A DNA stretch of 64,000 bases, from assembly GCA_905339165.1 (NCBI GenBank), contig CAJPFH010000005.1, positions 124,001-188,000 of the forward strand, given 5' to 3'. Origin of the DNA: Flavobacteriales bacterium (GTDB lineage: Bacteria > Bacteroidota > Bacteroidia > Flavobacteriales_E > Vicingaceae). The translations under genes and the position numbers were made by a program. This document shows, piece by piece, positions 43,087-52,144 of this stretch. The notes under the pieces were generated by a model. The model was not told the origin of the DNA, did not search any database, and saw nothing but the letters and a program-made list of their open reading frames with translations. The first letter of the stretch is position 1. Every line of letters starts with the position of its first letter.

Positions 43087-43100
43087 ATTACAGTTTACGC

Positions 43101-43108
43101 AAATATAG
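43101..43108 (-). promoter_or_regulatory. -7 element of the CapD-type gene (minus strand)
   Basis: Read on the minus strand, the sequence is TATATTTG, matching TAnnTTTG, 14 bases from the ATG ending at 43086. Confidence 0.55.
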
Positions 43109-43204
43109 AATTTTACCTTCGTTTACGGTAGTATTATATGAATTTAGTTGACAAGACATAAAATACATTTTATACTTACCCATTCCGTTTCAAAGAAAAA
43201 CTTC

Positions 43205-43234
43205 TTTGCGGTTTTACTTCTTTTGATACCTTTG
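43205..43234 (+). promoter_or_regulatory. gcvT promoter
   Basis: TTTG (43205-43208) and TACCTTTG (43227-43234) are separated by 18 bases; the gcvT ATG follows at 43260. Confidence 0.6.
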
Positions 43235-43259
43235 TTGCCTCAATTAAATCCAAACCAAC

Positions 43260-44345
43260 ATGAAAGATATTGCTTTAAAAAACAAACATATTGCACTAGG
43301 GGCTAAAATGCTTCCCTTTGCCGGATACAATATGCCTATCCAATACTCTGGAGTAACCGATGAACACTTAACCGTTAGAAACGGAGTTGGTGTTTTTGAC
43401 GTTTCGCATATGGGCGAATTTTTAATTAAAGGCGAGAAAGCCCTCGATTTAATTCAGTATGTTACCAGTAACGATGCATCAAAATTAGTAGACGGAAAAA
43501 TTCAGTATTCTTGTTTACCCAACGGAAAAGGAGGAATTGTTGATGATTTATTGGTATATCGATACAAAGCAGACGAATACTATTTAGTAGTAAATGCTTC
43601 GAATATAGAAAAAGACTGGAATTGGATTTCTAAAAACAACACCTTTGGAGCAGAAATGCAGAATTTATCTGACCAGCTTAGTTTATTGGCTATACAAGGG
43701 CCAAAGGCCATAAACACATTGCAAAAACTTACCGATGTAAATCTTTCAGAAATTGAATATTACAGTTTTAAAGTAGGCCGATTTGCAGGAGTAGATGGAG
43801 TTATTTTATCAAACACTGGTTACACGGGAGCCGGAGGGTTCGAAATTTATTTCGAAAATGCCGTTGCAGAAAAAATGTGGGATGCTGTATTTGAAGCCGG
43901 AAAAGAATTTAATATCAAACCCATTGGTTTAGGTGCACGCGATACCCTTCGCTTGGAAATGGGATTTTGTTTGTACGGAAACGATATTGACGATACCACA
44001 TCTCCCATTGAAGCGGGGTTAGGTTGGATAACTAAGTTTACTAAAAATTTTATCGATTCGGAATTCTTGAAAAAACAAAAAGAAAACGGAGTTTCAAAAA
44101 AATTAGTGGGCTTTATTATGACGGAAAAAGGCGGTATTCCTCGCCACGACCATAACATTACAGATGCCAACGGAAATTATATAGGTAAAGTTACCTCCGG
44201 CACCATGTCGCCTAGTTTAAAAGAAGCTATTGGAATGGGTTATGTTCCTAGTAATCTTTCAAAACCAGATTCTGAAATTTATATCGAAATACGCGAAAAA
44301 AAATTGAAAGCCAAAGTCGTAAGACTTCCCTTTCTTTCAAAATAA
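43260..44345 (+). CDS. gcvT: Glycine cleavage system T protein (aminomethyltransferase)
   Basis: The 361-residue protein matches GcvT in length and motifs: [84 protein letters not shown] and the C-terminal [21 protein letters not shown]. It transfers the aminomethyl carbon from the H protein lipoyl arm to tetrahydrofolate. gcvH and gcvP are not in the window. It is followed 3 bases later by the ComB-like gene, and a strong promoter precedes it. Confidence 0.95.
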   Translation: MKDIALKNKHIALGAKMLPFAGYNMPIQYSGVTDEHLTVRNGVGVFDVSHMGEFLIKGEKALDLIQYVTSNDASKLVDGKIQYSCLPNGKGGIVDDLLVYRYKADEYYLVVNASNIEKDWNWISKNNTFGAEMQNLSDQLSLLAIQGPKAINTLQKLTDVNLSEIEYYSFKVGRFAGVDGVILSNTGYTGAGGFEIYFENAVAEKMWDAVFEAGKEFNIKPIGLGARDTLRLEMGFCLYGNDIDDTTSPIEAGLGWITKFTKNFIDSEFLKKQKENGVSKKLVGFIMTEKGGIPRHDHNITDANGNYIGKVTSGTMSPSLKEAIGMGYVPSNLSKPDSEIYIEIREKKLKAKVVRLPFLSK

Positions 44346-44348
44346 AAT

Positions 44349-45068
44349 ATGCGAAAAATTGAAGTAGGATTTTCTCCTGTATTTTTTAATGTTTACGATA
44401 ATCCGAACGAAAGCATCGTAGTTATTATAGATGTGTTGCGTGCTACAACTGCCATTTGTACCGCCTTTAAATTTGGAGTAAAAGAAATTATTCCGGTAGC
44501 CACTATAGAAGAAGCTCTCTCGTATAAGCAAAAAGGTTATTTAGTAGGGGCCGAAAGAAATGGTTTAAAGCTAGATGGTTTCGATTTTGGAAACTCGCCC
44601 TACCATTATATGGGAAGTAATATAAAAAACCAAACCATTGTTTTAACCACCACCAACGGAACTCAAGCCATAGAAACCGCTAAAAATGCCTACAAAGTTG
44701 TGATAGGAGCATTTACCAATTTATCGGCACTTTGTAATTGGCTTGCCAAACAAGATAAGAGTGTATTGCTTTTGTGCTCCGGATGGAAAAATAAATTAAA
44801 CTTGGAAGACTCTCTATTTGCAGGTGCGGTAGTAAACGAAATAACCAAACTGAGCGAATACGATGAAGTATCCGATTCGGCTCTTTGTGCCAAATACCTT
44901 TACAATATGGCCAAAGAAGACCCCGATCGTTTTTTACATCATTCATCGCACAGAAGACGGTTGGCAAAACTTAATTTAAAACAAGATATTAAATACAGCT
45001 TAACATTAGACCTTACCGATATTATACCCATTCTTATTGATAACAAATTGGTAAAAATGGAAATCTGA
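44349..45068 (+). CDS. 2-phosphosulfolactate phosphatase family (ComB-like)
   Basis: The 239-residue protein carries ComB-family motifs: VVIIDVLRATTAICTAF, VGAERNGLKLDGFDFGNSP, LTTTNGTQAIE and LCSGWKNKLNLEDSLFAGAVV. ComB removes phosphate from 2-phosphosulfolactate in coenzyme M synthesis; in bacteria outside that pathway the substrate is often unclear or is a sulpholactate. It is probably co-transcribed with gcvT (gap of 3 bases). Confidence 0.85.
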   Translation: MRKIEVGFSPVFFNVYDNPNESIVVIIDVLRATTAICTAFKFGVKEIIPVATIEEALSYKQKGYLVGAERNGLKLDGFDFGNSPYHYMGSNIKNQTIVLTTTNGTQAIETAKNAYKVVIGAFTNLSALCNWLAKQDKSVLLLCSGWKNKLNLEDSLFAGAVVNEITKLSEYDEVSDSALCAKYLYNMAKEDPDRFLHHSSHRRRLAKLNLKQDIKYSLTLDLTDIIPILIDNKLVKMEI

Positions 45069-45093
45069 TTTTTATGTAAATTGGCTAAAAATT

Positions 45094-46092
45094 TTGGTCG
45101 TGCGAAAAATTACCTTACTCTTTACTCTCCTGCTTTTTCTTTCGCTTCTTTTCGATTTCAATAAAACAGCCTATACCTGGGGCTTTTTTGCCCATAAAAA
45201 AATTAATCGTATGGCCGTGTTTACCCTGCCTCCTGAAATGATTGGCTTTTATAAAAAAAATATCGAGTTTGTTACAGAACATGCGGTTGACCCTGATAAA
45301 AGAAGATATGCAGTAGAAGGAGAAGCTCAACGGCATTTTATAGACCTAGACCATTACGTAAATAAAAATGAAAATATTTTTGAGATAATGCCGAAAAAAT
45401 GGGCCGATGCCGTTTCAAAATATACCGAAGATACACTTCAAACATATGGTATTGTTCCCTGGCATATCGATGTAATGGTAAAAAAGTTAACCCATGCATT
45501 CAAAGAAAAAAATATAGATAGAATACTTTCTCTCTCAGCCGATTTAGGACACTACGTAGGAGACGCCCATGTGCCACTTCATACCACAAAAAATTATAAT
45601 GGACAGTATACTAACCAACGCGGCATACACGGTTTTTGGGAATCACGCATTCCTGAATTACTTTCGGAAGACTATGATTATTTTGTGGGAAAAGCCAAAT
45701 ACATTTCCTATCCATTAGATTTATCATGGAATGCGGTAGAGCAAAGTTTTAATGCCAAAGACTCTGTGTTGGAATTAGAAAAAACACTAAACGAAATTTT
45801 TCCAAGCGACCAAAAATACTCTATTGAAGACCGAGGCCGAACTACAATGAAAGTATACTCTAAAGAATATTCTTTAAAATACAACGACATGCTCAATGGA
45901 ATGGTAGAGAGAAGAATGAGAGAAACTATTATTGCTATTGGCAGTTTGTGGTACACCGCATGGATTAATGCCGGTCAGCCCAATTTGAATGAATTGATTG
46001 GTCTAAAACCTTCTGAGGAATTCGAAAAGGAACAAGCCGAACTAGAAAAATTGTACCAAAATAGCAAAATTAAGGGTAGAGGCTGCGAATAA
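45094..46092 (+). CDS. Zinc-dependent phospholipase C / S1-P1 nuclease-like exported protein
   Basis: The 332-residue protein has an N-terminal hydrophobic signal (ITLLFTLLLFLSLLFDF) and then the zinc-site motifs of the family: WGFFAHKKINRMAVF, HFIDLDHYVNK, LSADLGHYVGDAHVPLHTT and GIHGFWESRIPEL. The His and Asp residues for a tri-zinc centre are all visible. It probably cleaves phosphodiesters in the periplasm or outside the cell. The start is TTG 45094 or GTG 45100; neither has a clear -7 element, and read-through from the ComB-like gene is possible. Confidence 0.82.
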   Translation: MVVRKITLLFTLLLFLSLLFDFNKTAYTWGFFAHKKINRMAVFTLPPEMIGFYKKNIEFVTEHAVDPDKRRYAVEGEAQRHFIDLDHYVNKNENIFEIMPKKWADAVSKYTEDTLQTYGIVPWHIDVMVKKLTHAFKEKNIDRILSLSADLGHYVGDAHVPLHTTKNYNGQYTNQRGIHGFWESRIPELLSEDYDYFVGKAKYISYPLDLSWNAVEQSFNAKDSVLELEKTLNEIFPSDQKYSIEDRGRTTMKVYSKEYSLKYNDMLNGMVERRMRETIIAIGSLWYTAWINAGQPNLNELIGLKPSEEFEKEQAELEKLYQNSKIKGRGCE

Positions 46093-46274
46093 TATAAATA
46101 CTCTGACAATCAATGAATTACATTTTACTGCCAAATTTTCACCCTACTCTGTCGTATTTTTTTTAAAATTTAACATTTTATGTTATAGGCTGATTCACAA
46201 GCAATAAAACTTAATTTTAAAAAAATATTTCTTCGCCCCCCATATACTCATAAATAAGAGCAAAAAAATTACCT

Positions 46275-46282
46275 TAAATTTG
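46275..46282 (+). promoter_or_regulatory. -7 element TAAATTTG
   Basis: This perfect TAnnTTTG match lies 37 bases before the ATG at 46320. The remainder of the 227-base gap before it is AT-rich and shows no gene or clear hairpin. Confidence 0.5.
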
Positions 46283-46319
46283 GCTGTACATTAGATATAG
46301 CAACCCTTTTAATAAAACC

Positions 46320-46718
46320 ATGAATATGAAATTTGAAACTGAAAATACACCAAGTGTAGTTATAAAAAAGAAAAATATTCCCTTACTTCTAGATTATTGT
46401 TTAGAGAATAAAATTGAATTTACTGTAGTACCAAAATTAACGGTTGATGATTTTGAAATCTCCTTTAATTTAAAAGATTTTAAAATGGCCATAGCTTTAG
46501 GAATGTGCCTAAAAGAACTGAAATTAGATTTATTAGGTACACAAAATATTACTTCCTTAAACGCCATTAAAGCGACTAAAAATCCGATTGAAATAAAAGT
46601 AAACAAAAAGAATAAAGAAGTAAAAGTTGAAAATATATTAACTGAAAAAATTCAAGATTCAAAAGAGGCACAACTAATAGAAACCAGTAGCAGCTTGGCT
46701 TTCGACTTAGAAAATTAG
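46320..46718 (+). CDS. Hypothetical cytoplasmic protein
   Basis: The 132-residue protein has no signal peptide or membrane segment. The first 100 residues look like an alpha/beta domain (VVIKKKNIPLLLDYCLENKI, FTVVPKLTVDDFEISF, ALGMCLKELKLDLLG), and the last 30 are a charged Lys/Glu tail. I recognise no family. It is monocistronic, with its own -7 element upstream and a strong terminator downstream. A second ATG at 46326 is equally possible. Confidence 0.6.
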   Translation: MNMKFETENTPSVVIKKKNIPLLLDYCLENKIEFTVVPKLTVDDFEISFNLKDFKMAIALGMCLKELKLDLLGTQNITSLNAIKATKNPIEIKVNKKNKEVKVENILTEKIQDSKEAQLIETSSSLAFDLEN

Positions 46719-46737
46719 CGTGCTTATTTTGCCATGG

Positions 46738-46772
46738 AAAAACCCCTCCCTTGCAGTGCGGAGGGGTTTTCT
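46738..46772 (+). terminator. Intrinsic terminator after the 46320 gene
   Basis: A stem of about 12 bp (arm AAAACCCCTCC, with GGAGGGGTTTT) and a 10-base loop, followed by a T-rich stretch, begin about 20 bases after the stop at 46718. Confidence 0.8.
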
Positions 46773-46834
46773 GTTTTAACACACCTCTATTTCTTTTCTT
46801 ATTTCCTTCTTCTTTTTTCTAAAATGTAATACTG

Positions 46835-46866
46835 TTGCATTATTCGTTTTAATAAGTCTACTTTTG
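46835..46866 (+). promoter_or_regulatory. Promoter of the methyltransferase gene
   Basis: TTG (46835-46837) and TACTTTTG (46859-46866) are 21 bases apart; the ATG follows at 46878. Confidence 0.5.
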
Positions 46867-46877
46867 CAATTATAAAA

Positions 46878-47621
46878 ATGAGCTCTACAAACAAAATAGA
46901 CTGGTGTAGCACTTGGTTTAATACAGATTATTACCACCTATTGTATGCACACCGAAATAATGATGAGGCGGAATTATTTATTAAAAATCTAATTTTAAAT
47001 TTGAGGATACCCGAAGGGGCAAAAGTATTGGATATAGCCTGCGGCAAAGGTAGGCATGCCTGCATTTTATCTAAATACCATCTTAAAGTTTGGGGAATTG
47101 ATATTGCTTCTAACAGCATTGAGGAAGCAAAGAAAAACTCTCATCCGGCTATCACCTTCGAAGTGTTCGATATGCGGAATGTATACAAAAAAAACTATTT
47201 CGACTTTGTATTTAACCTATTTACCAGTTTTGGCTATTTTGAAAATGAACAAGAGAATGATGCCACTATTCAATCTATATCTGAAAACCTTAAGAAAAAA
47301 GGCCTACTTATTCTCGATTTTTTAAATGCAGAATTTGTTAAGAAAAACCTAAAAGAGAATGAGCAAATTATAAAAAACAATATTGAATTTAACATTACAC
47401 GCAAAATATCTAAAAACAGGGTTGTAAAGAAGATTCAAATAAACGATCATGGTCAACAGTATTTATTTGAAGAAAATGTAAGGCTTTATACCTTAAATGA
47501 ACTAACTACTATCTTCAATAAATTCGGGTTATCCGTAATAAAAACATTCGGAGATTACCATCTAAGCCCTCTCAACGAAATAAATTCTCCGAGAGTTATA
47601 TTGGTTGCTCAAAAAATATAA
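46878..47621 (+). CDS. Class I SAM-dependent methyltransferase
   Basis: The 247-residue protein has the SAM-binding motif AKVLDIACGKGRHACIL near residue 55, an acidic second motif VWGIDIASNSIEEAK and LLILDFLNAEFVKKN further on. The substrate is unknown; the N-terminal WCSTWFNTDYYHLLY segment is shared with many Bacteroidota methyltransferases of this size. It is followed 2 bases later by the ZIP transporter gene. Confidence 0.83.
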   Translation: MSSTNKIDWCSTWFNTDYYHLLYAHRNNDEAELFIKNLILNLRIPEGAKVLDIACGKGRHACILSKYHLKVWGIDIASNSIEEAKKNSHPAITFEVFDMRNVYKKNYFDFVFNLFTSFGYFENEQENDATIQSISENLKKKGLLILDFLNAEFVKKNLKENEQIIKNNIEFNITRKISKNRVVKKIQINDHGQQYLFEENVRLYTLNELTTIFNKFGLSVIKTFGDYHLSPLNEINSPRVILVAQKI

Positions 47622-47623
47622 TA

Positions 47624-48370
47624 ATGAACGAAGAACTGCTAAATTATATCATTCTCTTTTCAACCCCTGTAATAGTAGGCTCAGCTGTATGGTTACTAAA
47701 TTTAAACATTAATAAAAATTTAAAACTATTACTCTCCTTTAGCGGGGCATTCTTATTTACTATTTGTATCTTACACCTTATACCCGAACTTTATTTTAAC
47801 TGGAACAAATCCATTGGTTTTTTTATAATGGGGGGGGTTTTTCTGCAATTAATTCTAGAAAATTTCTCAAAAGGCATTGAACACGGACATGCACACACAC
47901 ATACCCACTCCGGCATTTTCCCCTTTTCTGTTTTTTTTAGTTTACTTATCCATTCTTTTGTAGAAGGTATGGCTCTTATAGAAGTTCATCATGCCTCGGA
48001 AGTTACCCACACGCATTCCTATAATATGCCTCTGTTAATAGGCATTTCCATACACAACATACCAGTTACCATGGTGCTTTTAGGACTTATGTTTCGCCAA
48101 CAAATTAAATTGAGAACGCAACTTTATTCACTGCTCATCTTTGCTTTAAGTGCTCCTATTGGTTTATTTTTTGCTAACCATTTCAACGAAAAAATTTTTT
48201 CTACAGGTTTAAACTTTAATTTTTTATTAGCCATATCGGTCGGTATTTTTTTGCACATTTCCACTACTATTCTTTTTGAAACCAGCGAGCAACACCACCA
48301 CTATAATTACAAAAAAATGGCAGCTATTATTATTGGAGTGTTTATTGCCGGTTTAACACTATTATTATAA
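47624..48370 (+). CDS. ZIP-family divalent metal transporter
   Basis: The 248-residue protein has about seven or eight helices, a His-rich cytoplasmic-type loop GHAHTHTHSG (His87, 89, 91, 93 and 95), and the ZIP transmembrane metal-binding motifs HSFVEGMALIE and HNIPVTMVLL, with an amphipathic EVHHASEVTHTHS stretch between. It imports Zn2+ or another divalent metal. It lies 2 bases downstream of the methyltransferase and is probably co-transcribed. Confidence 0.85.
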   Translation: MNEELLNYIILFSTPVIVGSAVWLLNLNINKNLKLLLSFSGAFLFTICILHLIPELYFNWNKSIGFFIMGGVFLQLILENFSKGIEHGHAHTHTHSGIFPFSVFFSLLIHSFVEGMALIEVHHASEVTHTHSYNMPLLIGISIHNIPVTMVLLGLMFRQQIKLRTQLYSLLIFALSAPIGLFFANHFNEKIFSTGLNFNFLLAISVGIFLHISTTILFETSEQHHHYNYKKMAAIIIGVFIAGLTLLL

Positions 48371-48459
48371 TTGCATATTTCTTTAAACAAATACCCAACA
48401 TGGGTGTTTTACCATTAACTTAGCAAACAACAAATTTATAACTATTAAACTTTACAATT

Positions 48460-49092
48460 ATGGCAGTACTTGTCGGGAAAAAAGCTCCCCTATTTAAAGC
48501 AAAAGCAGTAATAAACGGTGAAGAAATTGTAGCCGATTATTCCTTAGAACAATTTCTTGGAAAAAAACATGTAATCCTTTTCTTTTATCCTAAAGATTTT
48601 ACTTTTGTTTGTCCTACAGAATTACACGCCTTTCAGGCACGGTTAAAAGAGTTTGAACAACGTAATGTAGCTGTTGTGGCTGTATCAACAGATACCGAAC
48701 AATCGCATTGGGGTTGGCTTCAACTATCAAAAGACCATGGAGGCATTCAAGGAATTACCTACCCTATTGTTGCCGATACTAATAAAACCATTTCTCATAA
48801 CTACGATGTACTGGCAGGAGAATGGGATTATAATGACGAAGGCGAGATGACGGCTCGTGGAGAGTTAGTAGCTTACCGCGGCTTATTTTTAATTGATAAA
48901 AATGGAGTAGTTCGTCATCAACTGGTTAACGATTTACCTCTTGGTAGAAGCGTTGATGAAGCAATACGCATTATAGATGCCCTTCAATTTTTGGAAGAAA
49001 AGGGTGAAGTATGTCCCGCCAATTGGAAAAAAGGAGAAGAAGGACTAAAAGCTACCCACACCGGAGTGGCTGATTATCTTGCAAAACATTAG
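48460..49092 (+). CDS. Typical 2-Cys peroxiredoxin
   Basis: The 210-residue protein has the peroxidatic Cys51 in DFTFVCPTELHAFQ and the resolving Cys185 in GEVCPANWKKGEEG, so it is a typical 2-Cys AhpC/Prx1-type enzyme that reduces hydrogen peroxide and organic peroxides. Conserved VSTDTEQSHWGW, TYPIVADTN and RGLFLIDKNG segments are present. The reductase gene (ahpF) is not adjacent. The gene is monocistronic and closed by a strong bidirectional terminator. Confidence 0.93.
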   Translation: MAVLVGKKAPLFKAKAVINGEEIVADYSLEQFLGKKHVILFFYPKDFTFVCPTELHAFQARLKEFEQRNVAVVAVSTDTEQSHWGWLQLSKDHGGIQGITYPIVADTNKTISHNYDVLAGEWDYNDEGEMTARGELVAYRGLFLIDKNGVVRHQLVNDLPLGRSVDEAIRIIDALQFLEEKGEVCPANWKKGEEGLKATHTGVADYLAKH

Positions 49093-49102
49093 GATTGTTC
49101 TC

Positions 49103-49136
49103 ATAAAAAAAGGGGCAACAAGCCCCTTTTTTTTAT
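49103..49136. terminator. Bidirectional terminator between peroxiredoxin and DUF4293 genes
   Basis: A stem of about 12 bp (ATAAAAAAAGGGGC with GCCCCTTTTTTTTAT) and a 5-base loop, with A- and T-runs on the two sides, lies between convergent genes and overlaps the DUF4293 stop codon. Confidence 0.8.
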
Positions 49137-49591
49137 CTCAAACGGTTAGCCGCCTTTACTAACATTTCATCTTTTCTTATATACCTTAATGCAATATAAA
49201 TGAGTATGGCATTAATAATAGGAATAAACAAGCCATAAGAATAATTTATACTCTCAGCACCCAATTTCGAAGAATATGCCTCCGCATAAAAAAAAACAGA
49301 TGCAATAATTCCTGTATTTAAAAGAATAGCCAGACCACAAAATTTCATTTGAAGATTTCTTTTTTTGTATAAAAAAATAATGCCTAAAAGAACGAGTAGC
49401 AACAAAGAATTTAAAATGCTATTTCCGTATGGATAAAAAAGAAAGTGGTTATCTGTTCCATTTTCTTTTAAATAACACAACTTGTATATATAATGAGTGG
49501 TAGCCTTCATCTCGGCTAAAGGTAAAAAATACAGCACCACGGTTAAAATAAGTGCTGCAAGTAAAAACAAGGTTTGTTTACGCTGAATCAT
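49133..49591 (-). CDS. DUF4293 family membrane protein
   Basis: The 152-residue protein starts MIQRKQTLFLLAALILTV, the conserved opening of DUF4293, and has four hydrophobic helices ending LIYIALRYIRKDEMLVKAA. It is second after the O-antigen ligase-like gene with a 5-base gap, so the pair is probably an operon. Function is unknown. Confidence 0.85.
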   Translation of the reverse strand: MIQRKQTLFLLAALILTVVLYFLPLAEMKATTHYIYKLCYLKENGTDNHFLFYPYGNSILNSLLLLVLLGIIFLYKKRNLQMKFCGLAILLNTGIIASVFFYAEAYSSKLGAESINYSYGLFIPIINAILIYIALRYIRKDEMLVKAANRLR

Positions 49592-49596
49592 CTATT

Positions 49597-50814
49597 TTAA
49601 TTTTGTTTAAGTGAATTGTTATTTTTATTATGCCAAAATAATAAAGAATTTGCAAATGAAATAAATACAACACCGGCCTGCGTTTCGAGCATAGATTCTA
49701 CCAAAAAATTAAAGAAAACAAGCCCTAAAAAAAATATATAAATTATATTATTTTTCCTCACAGCTAGCCTCATATAAAAAAATAAAATTATGAGTAAAAA
49801 CAACGCTGCAAAAATACCCAAAGACAAGGCTGTTTGGAAGAACTGATTATGTGCATTTAATTTTTTTTCACCGGCAATTTTTATTTCATGAGCATCGTAA
49901 TACGCCAGCAACACCTCTTTTGCATCGCCATTTCCATATCCAACAAAAGGCTTTTCCGAAATAAGGGAAGCAGAGGCTTTCCAAACAAAAGATCGCAACG
50001 AAGTTCCTCCATCATTACCAGTATTACTAAAAACAACAAAATTGGCAAACTCCTTTACCCGATTAGAAATTACCTCCGACTTGATTACAATGGCTGTAAA
50101 AAGAAAAAGCAAAATACCAATCCAAATTAGTTTAAATAAACTTTTTTTATCAGAAAGGTACCATCTGAATAAATAATAAAAAACAAGAATACCTGAAAGA
50201 ATAACGGCTATTTTCGAAAATAGGAAAAGAATAAAAACAAATAAGCATCCAATCAGAATGAAAGACTGTTTTTCATTAAATAAAGCTAACGAATCATTAA
50301 AAAAACCTTCTGCCAACAGTACAATGGCAAACATTGCATAAAGTGATGCATAACTAGGATGATGAAAATAAGATAACTCGGTGTAAAAAAAAGAAGAAGC
50401 TTGTTGGGTATAATAAAAAGAATAGGCTGCCTGTAAAATACATATCAGTAAAGCAGCAGTGCACCCTTCAACAAATGCTTTAAGACTTTGAATAAAAACA
50501 ACCTTATTATAGGGTATGGCAATAAAAAAAAGAGGCAGTACACACAAACTTAACTTTACTTCTAAATCAAATAAGGCAGCCTCTTTATTATTAGAATAAA
50601 GCACTCCGATAAAATGCCAAAAATAAAATAATATAAATAATAGCAAAAAGCGATTACTTTTGAACTGACTTTTTAGAGCAGAAAAATCCAATAAGGGTAA
50701 TACACTTATAATCCATAACACAACCATTGCTGGAACTAAGTGCTTGTGTAAAGGAATTAGAAATGCTAACAATGGCGTAGCATACAAATGAATATGTTGC
50801 AGTTTTTTAATCAA
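49597..50814 (-). CDS. O-antigen ligase-like membrane protein (Wzy_C family)
   Basis: The 405-residue protein has about eleven helices and the large loop of the Wzy_C/WaaL family with SLRSFVWKASASLISEKPFVGYGNGD and KLNAHNQFFQTALSLG (the conserved His of ligases and polymerases). It would attach or polymerise polysaccharide. The start is TTG 50814, which leaves only 4 bases to the divergent gene. A minus-strand -7 element lies at 50838-50845, inside that neighbour. Confidence 0.85.
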   Translation of the reverse strand: MIKKLQHIHLYATPLLAFLIPLHKHLVPAMVVLWIISVLPLLDFSALKSQFKSNRFLLLFILFYFWHFIGVLYSNNKEAALFDLEVKLSLCVLPLFFIAIPYNKVVFIQSLKAFVEGCTAALLICILQAAYSFYYTQQASSFFYTELSYFHHPSYASLYAMFAIVLLAEGFFNDSLALFNEKQSFILIGCLFVFILFLFSKIAVILSGILVFYYLFRWYLSDKKSLFKLIWIGILLFLFTAIVIKSEVISNRVKEFANFVVFSNTGNDGGTSLRSFVWKASASLISEKPFVGYGNGDAKEVLLAYYDAHEIKIAGEKKLNAHNQFFQTALSLGIFAALFLLIILFFYMRLAVRKNNIIYIFFLGLVFFNFLVESMLETQAGVVFISFANSLLFWHNKNNNSLKQN

Positions 50815-50818
50815 AATA

Positions 50819-52144
50819 ATGACAGATACTAAAAACGCAAAGTTAAAGCTAATTAAATTGGGGTTAATATTCTCTCTGATTATTTACGTTTTTTCAACCC
50901 TTGAATTTAGTTCTGTTCCTATTATTGATGGCTATGCAAACAAGCCCTCATTTTTTTCCAATGAAAATTGCACACTTTTTATAAACGATGTGGTAAATAA
51001 CCACCAAAGAACCATAGAACTTAAAAACATTGCAACCCACCATTCTCAATCTTTTACTATACTTGGAATAAGACAAGACACACTGAAAAAAGCGTGGAAA
51101 AATGGCTTTGGTTATAAAATGTCCGGCAGCATCTATTTAAGCGGACAAGAAAGTGGAATTTATCAAATAGACAACAAAATTCCGATTATAATAAAACCAC
51201 CCATAAACGAACAAACCGATTTGCTTATTGTGGTGCCCTATTTAAACTACCAAGCACATTCTAATGCCGGAGGAAAAAGTTTCTTTGCCCACAATTCCCT
51301 AAAAAGCGAAGCAGCTGTTCAACTAAGTTTTAATCGCCCTATAGTTATTACCGATTACGAATTTACCATTGCCCAATTTGCCAACCAATACTTGAAAAAA
51401 TACAAGGTGGGTTACATCTCCGATTTAGACATCCTTTTTTACAAGCAAATTGAAAAAACCAAAATGCTTTTGTTTTACGGAAACATGTCTTTTATATCGC
51501 CACAAATGCGAAAAAATATAGATCTTTTTATTGCTTCCGGAGGCAATATTCTTTTTACGAACAACCATTTTATGAATAATATTGTTCGGTTAGACTTAAA
51601 AAGAAAACAAATCCTTTTCGCAAAAAATAATCAAAAACTTCCAAATCAGTGGAACGATAGCACTTTAAAACAACCCAATTATCAAACTGTTGGAGCTAGC
51701 TATGAAATAGGATTCCTCGTAGATTCTTTTCCTTTGTTAATTCGAAAAAATATTAAGGACAACGAGCTCACTATTAGAGATACCTTGCACCCTATTTTCA
51801 AGGATTTACCGAACTCGCAAAAAAATATCTCAATAAGTTGTACTCTTTGGAATGGCCCTCCCTTATTAGGTTTAAATGAATCCGCTCTCCCCATAATTGA
51901 CAGCACAAAATTGGCAATGTATTACTATAAGGTATTGGCGTATAAATGGAGTGAATACAACGGATACAAGCTAACTATTGGTTCTATTTCCGAATTTCAA
52001 AAAAAACAAGATTCAGGCATTTGTATAAATATGGGTTGTGGTTGCTGGATAGACAGTCTTTCGAACAATAAAATACACGCTGAATTATTACAAAATGCGA
52101 TACAATATTTGCAAGAAAAATCTATGCGTAAAAAGATATACTAA
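50819..52144 (+). CDS. Exported protein with DMFase-large-subunit-like domain
   Basis: The 441-residue protein has an N-terminal membrane anchor (LIKLGLIFSLIIYVFSTL) and in the middle KKYKVGYISDLDILFYK and LLFYGNMSFISPQMRKNIDL followed by FIASGGNILFTNNHFM. This pattern resembles the C-terminal class-I-glutaminase-like region of N,N-dimethylformamidase large subunits. A Cys cluster, CINMGCGCWIDS, lies near the end. The resemblance is by motif only and catalysis is unproven. It diverges from the O-antigen ligase-like gene with a 4-base gap, and its stop interlocks with the convergent symporter stop in CTAA. Confidence 0.55.
   Translation: MTDTKNAKLKLIKLGLIFSLIIYVFSTLEFSSVPIIDGYANKPSFFSNENCTLFINDVVNNHQRTIELKNIATHHSQSFTILGIRQDTLKKAWKNGFGYKMSGSIYLSGQESGIYQIDNKIPIIIKPPINEQTDLLIVVPYLNYQAHSNAGGKSFFAHNSLKSEAAVQLSFNRPIVITDYEFTIAQFANQYLKKYKVGYISDLDILFYKQIEKTKMLLFYGNMSFISPQMRKNIDLFIASGGNILFTNNHFMNNIVRLDLKRKQILFAKNNQKLPNQWNDSTLKQPNYQTVGASYEIGFLVDSFPLLIRKNIKDNELTIRDTLHPIFKDLPNSQKNISISCTLWNGPPLLGLNESALPIIDSTKLAMYYYKVLAYKWSEYNGYKLTIGSISEFQKKQDSGICINMGCGCWIDSLSNNKIHAELLQNAIQYLQEKSMRKKIY
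50838..50845 (-). promoter_or_regulatory. Minus-strand -7 element TAACTTTG inside the divergent gene
   Basis: On the minus strand this reads TAACTTTG, a perfect TAnnTTTG match, about 24 bases upstream of the O-antigen ligase TTG start, and lies within the 7th-9th codons of the 50819 gene. Confidence 0.45.
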
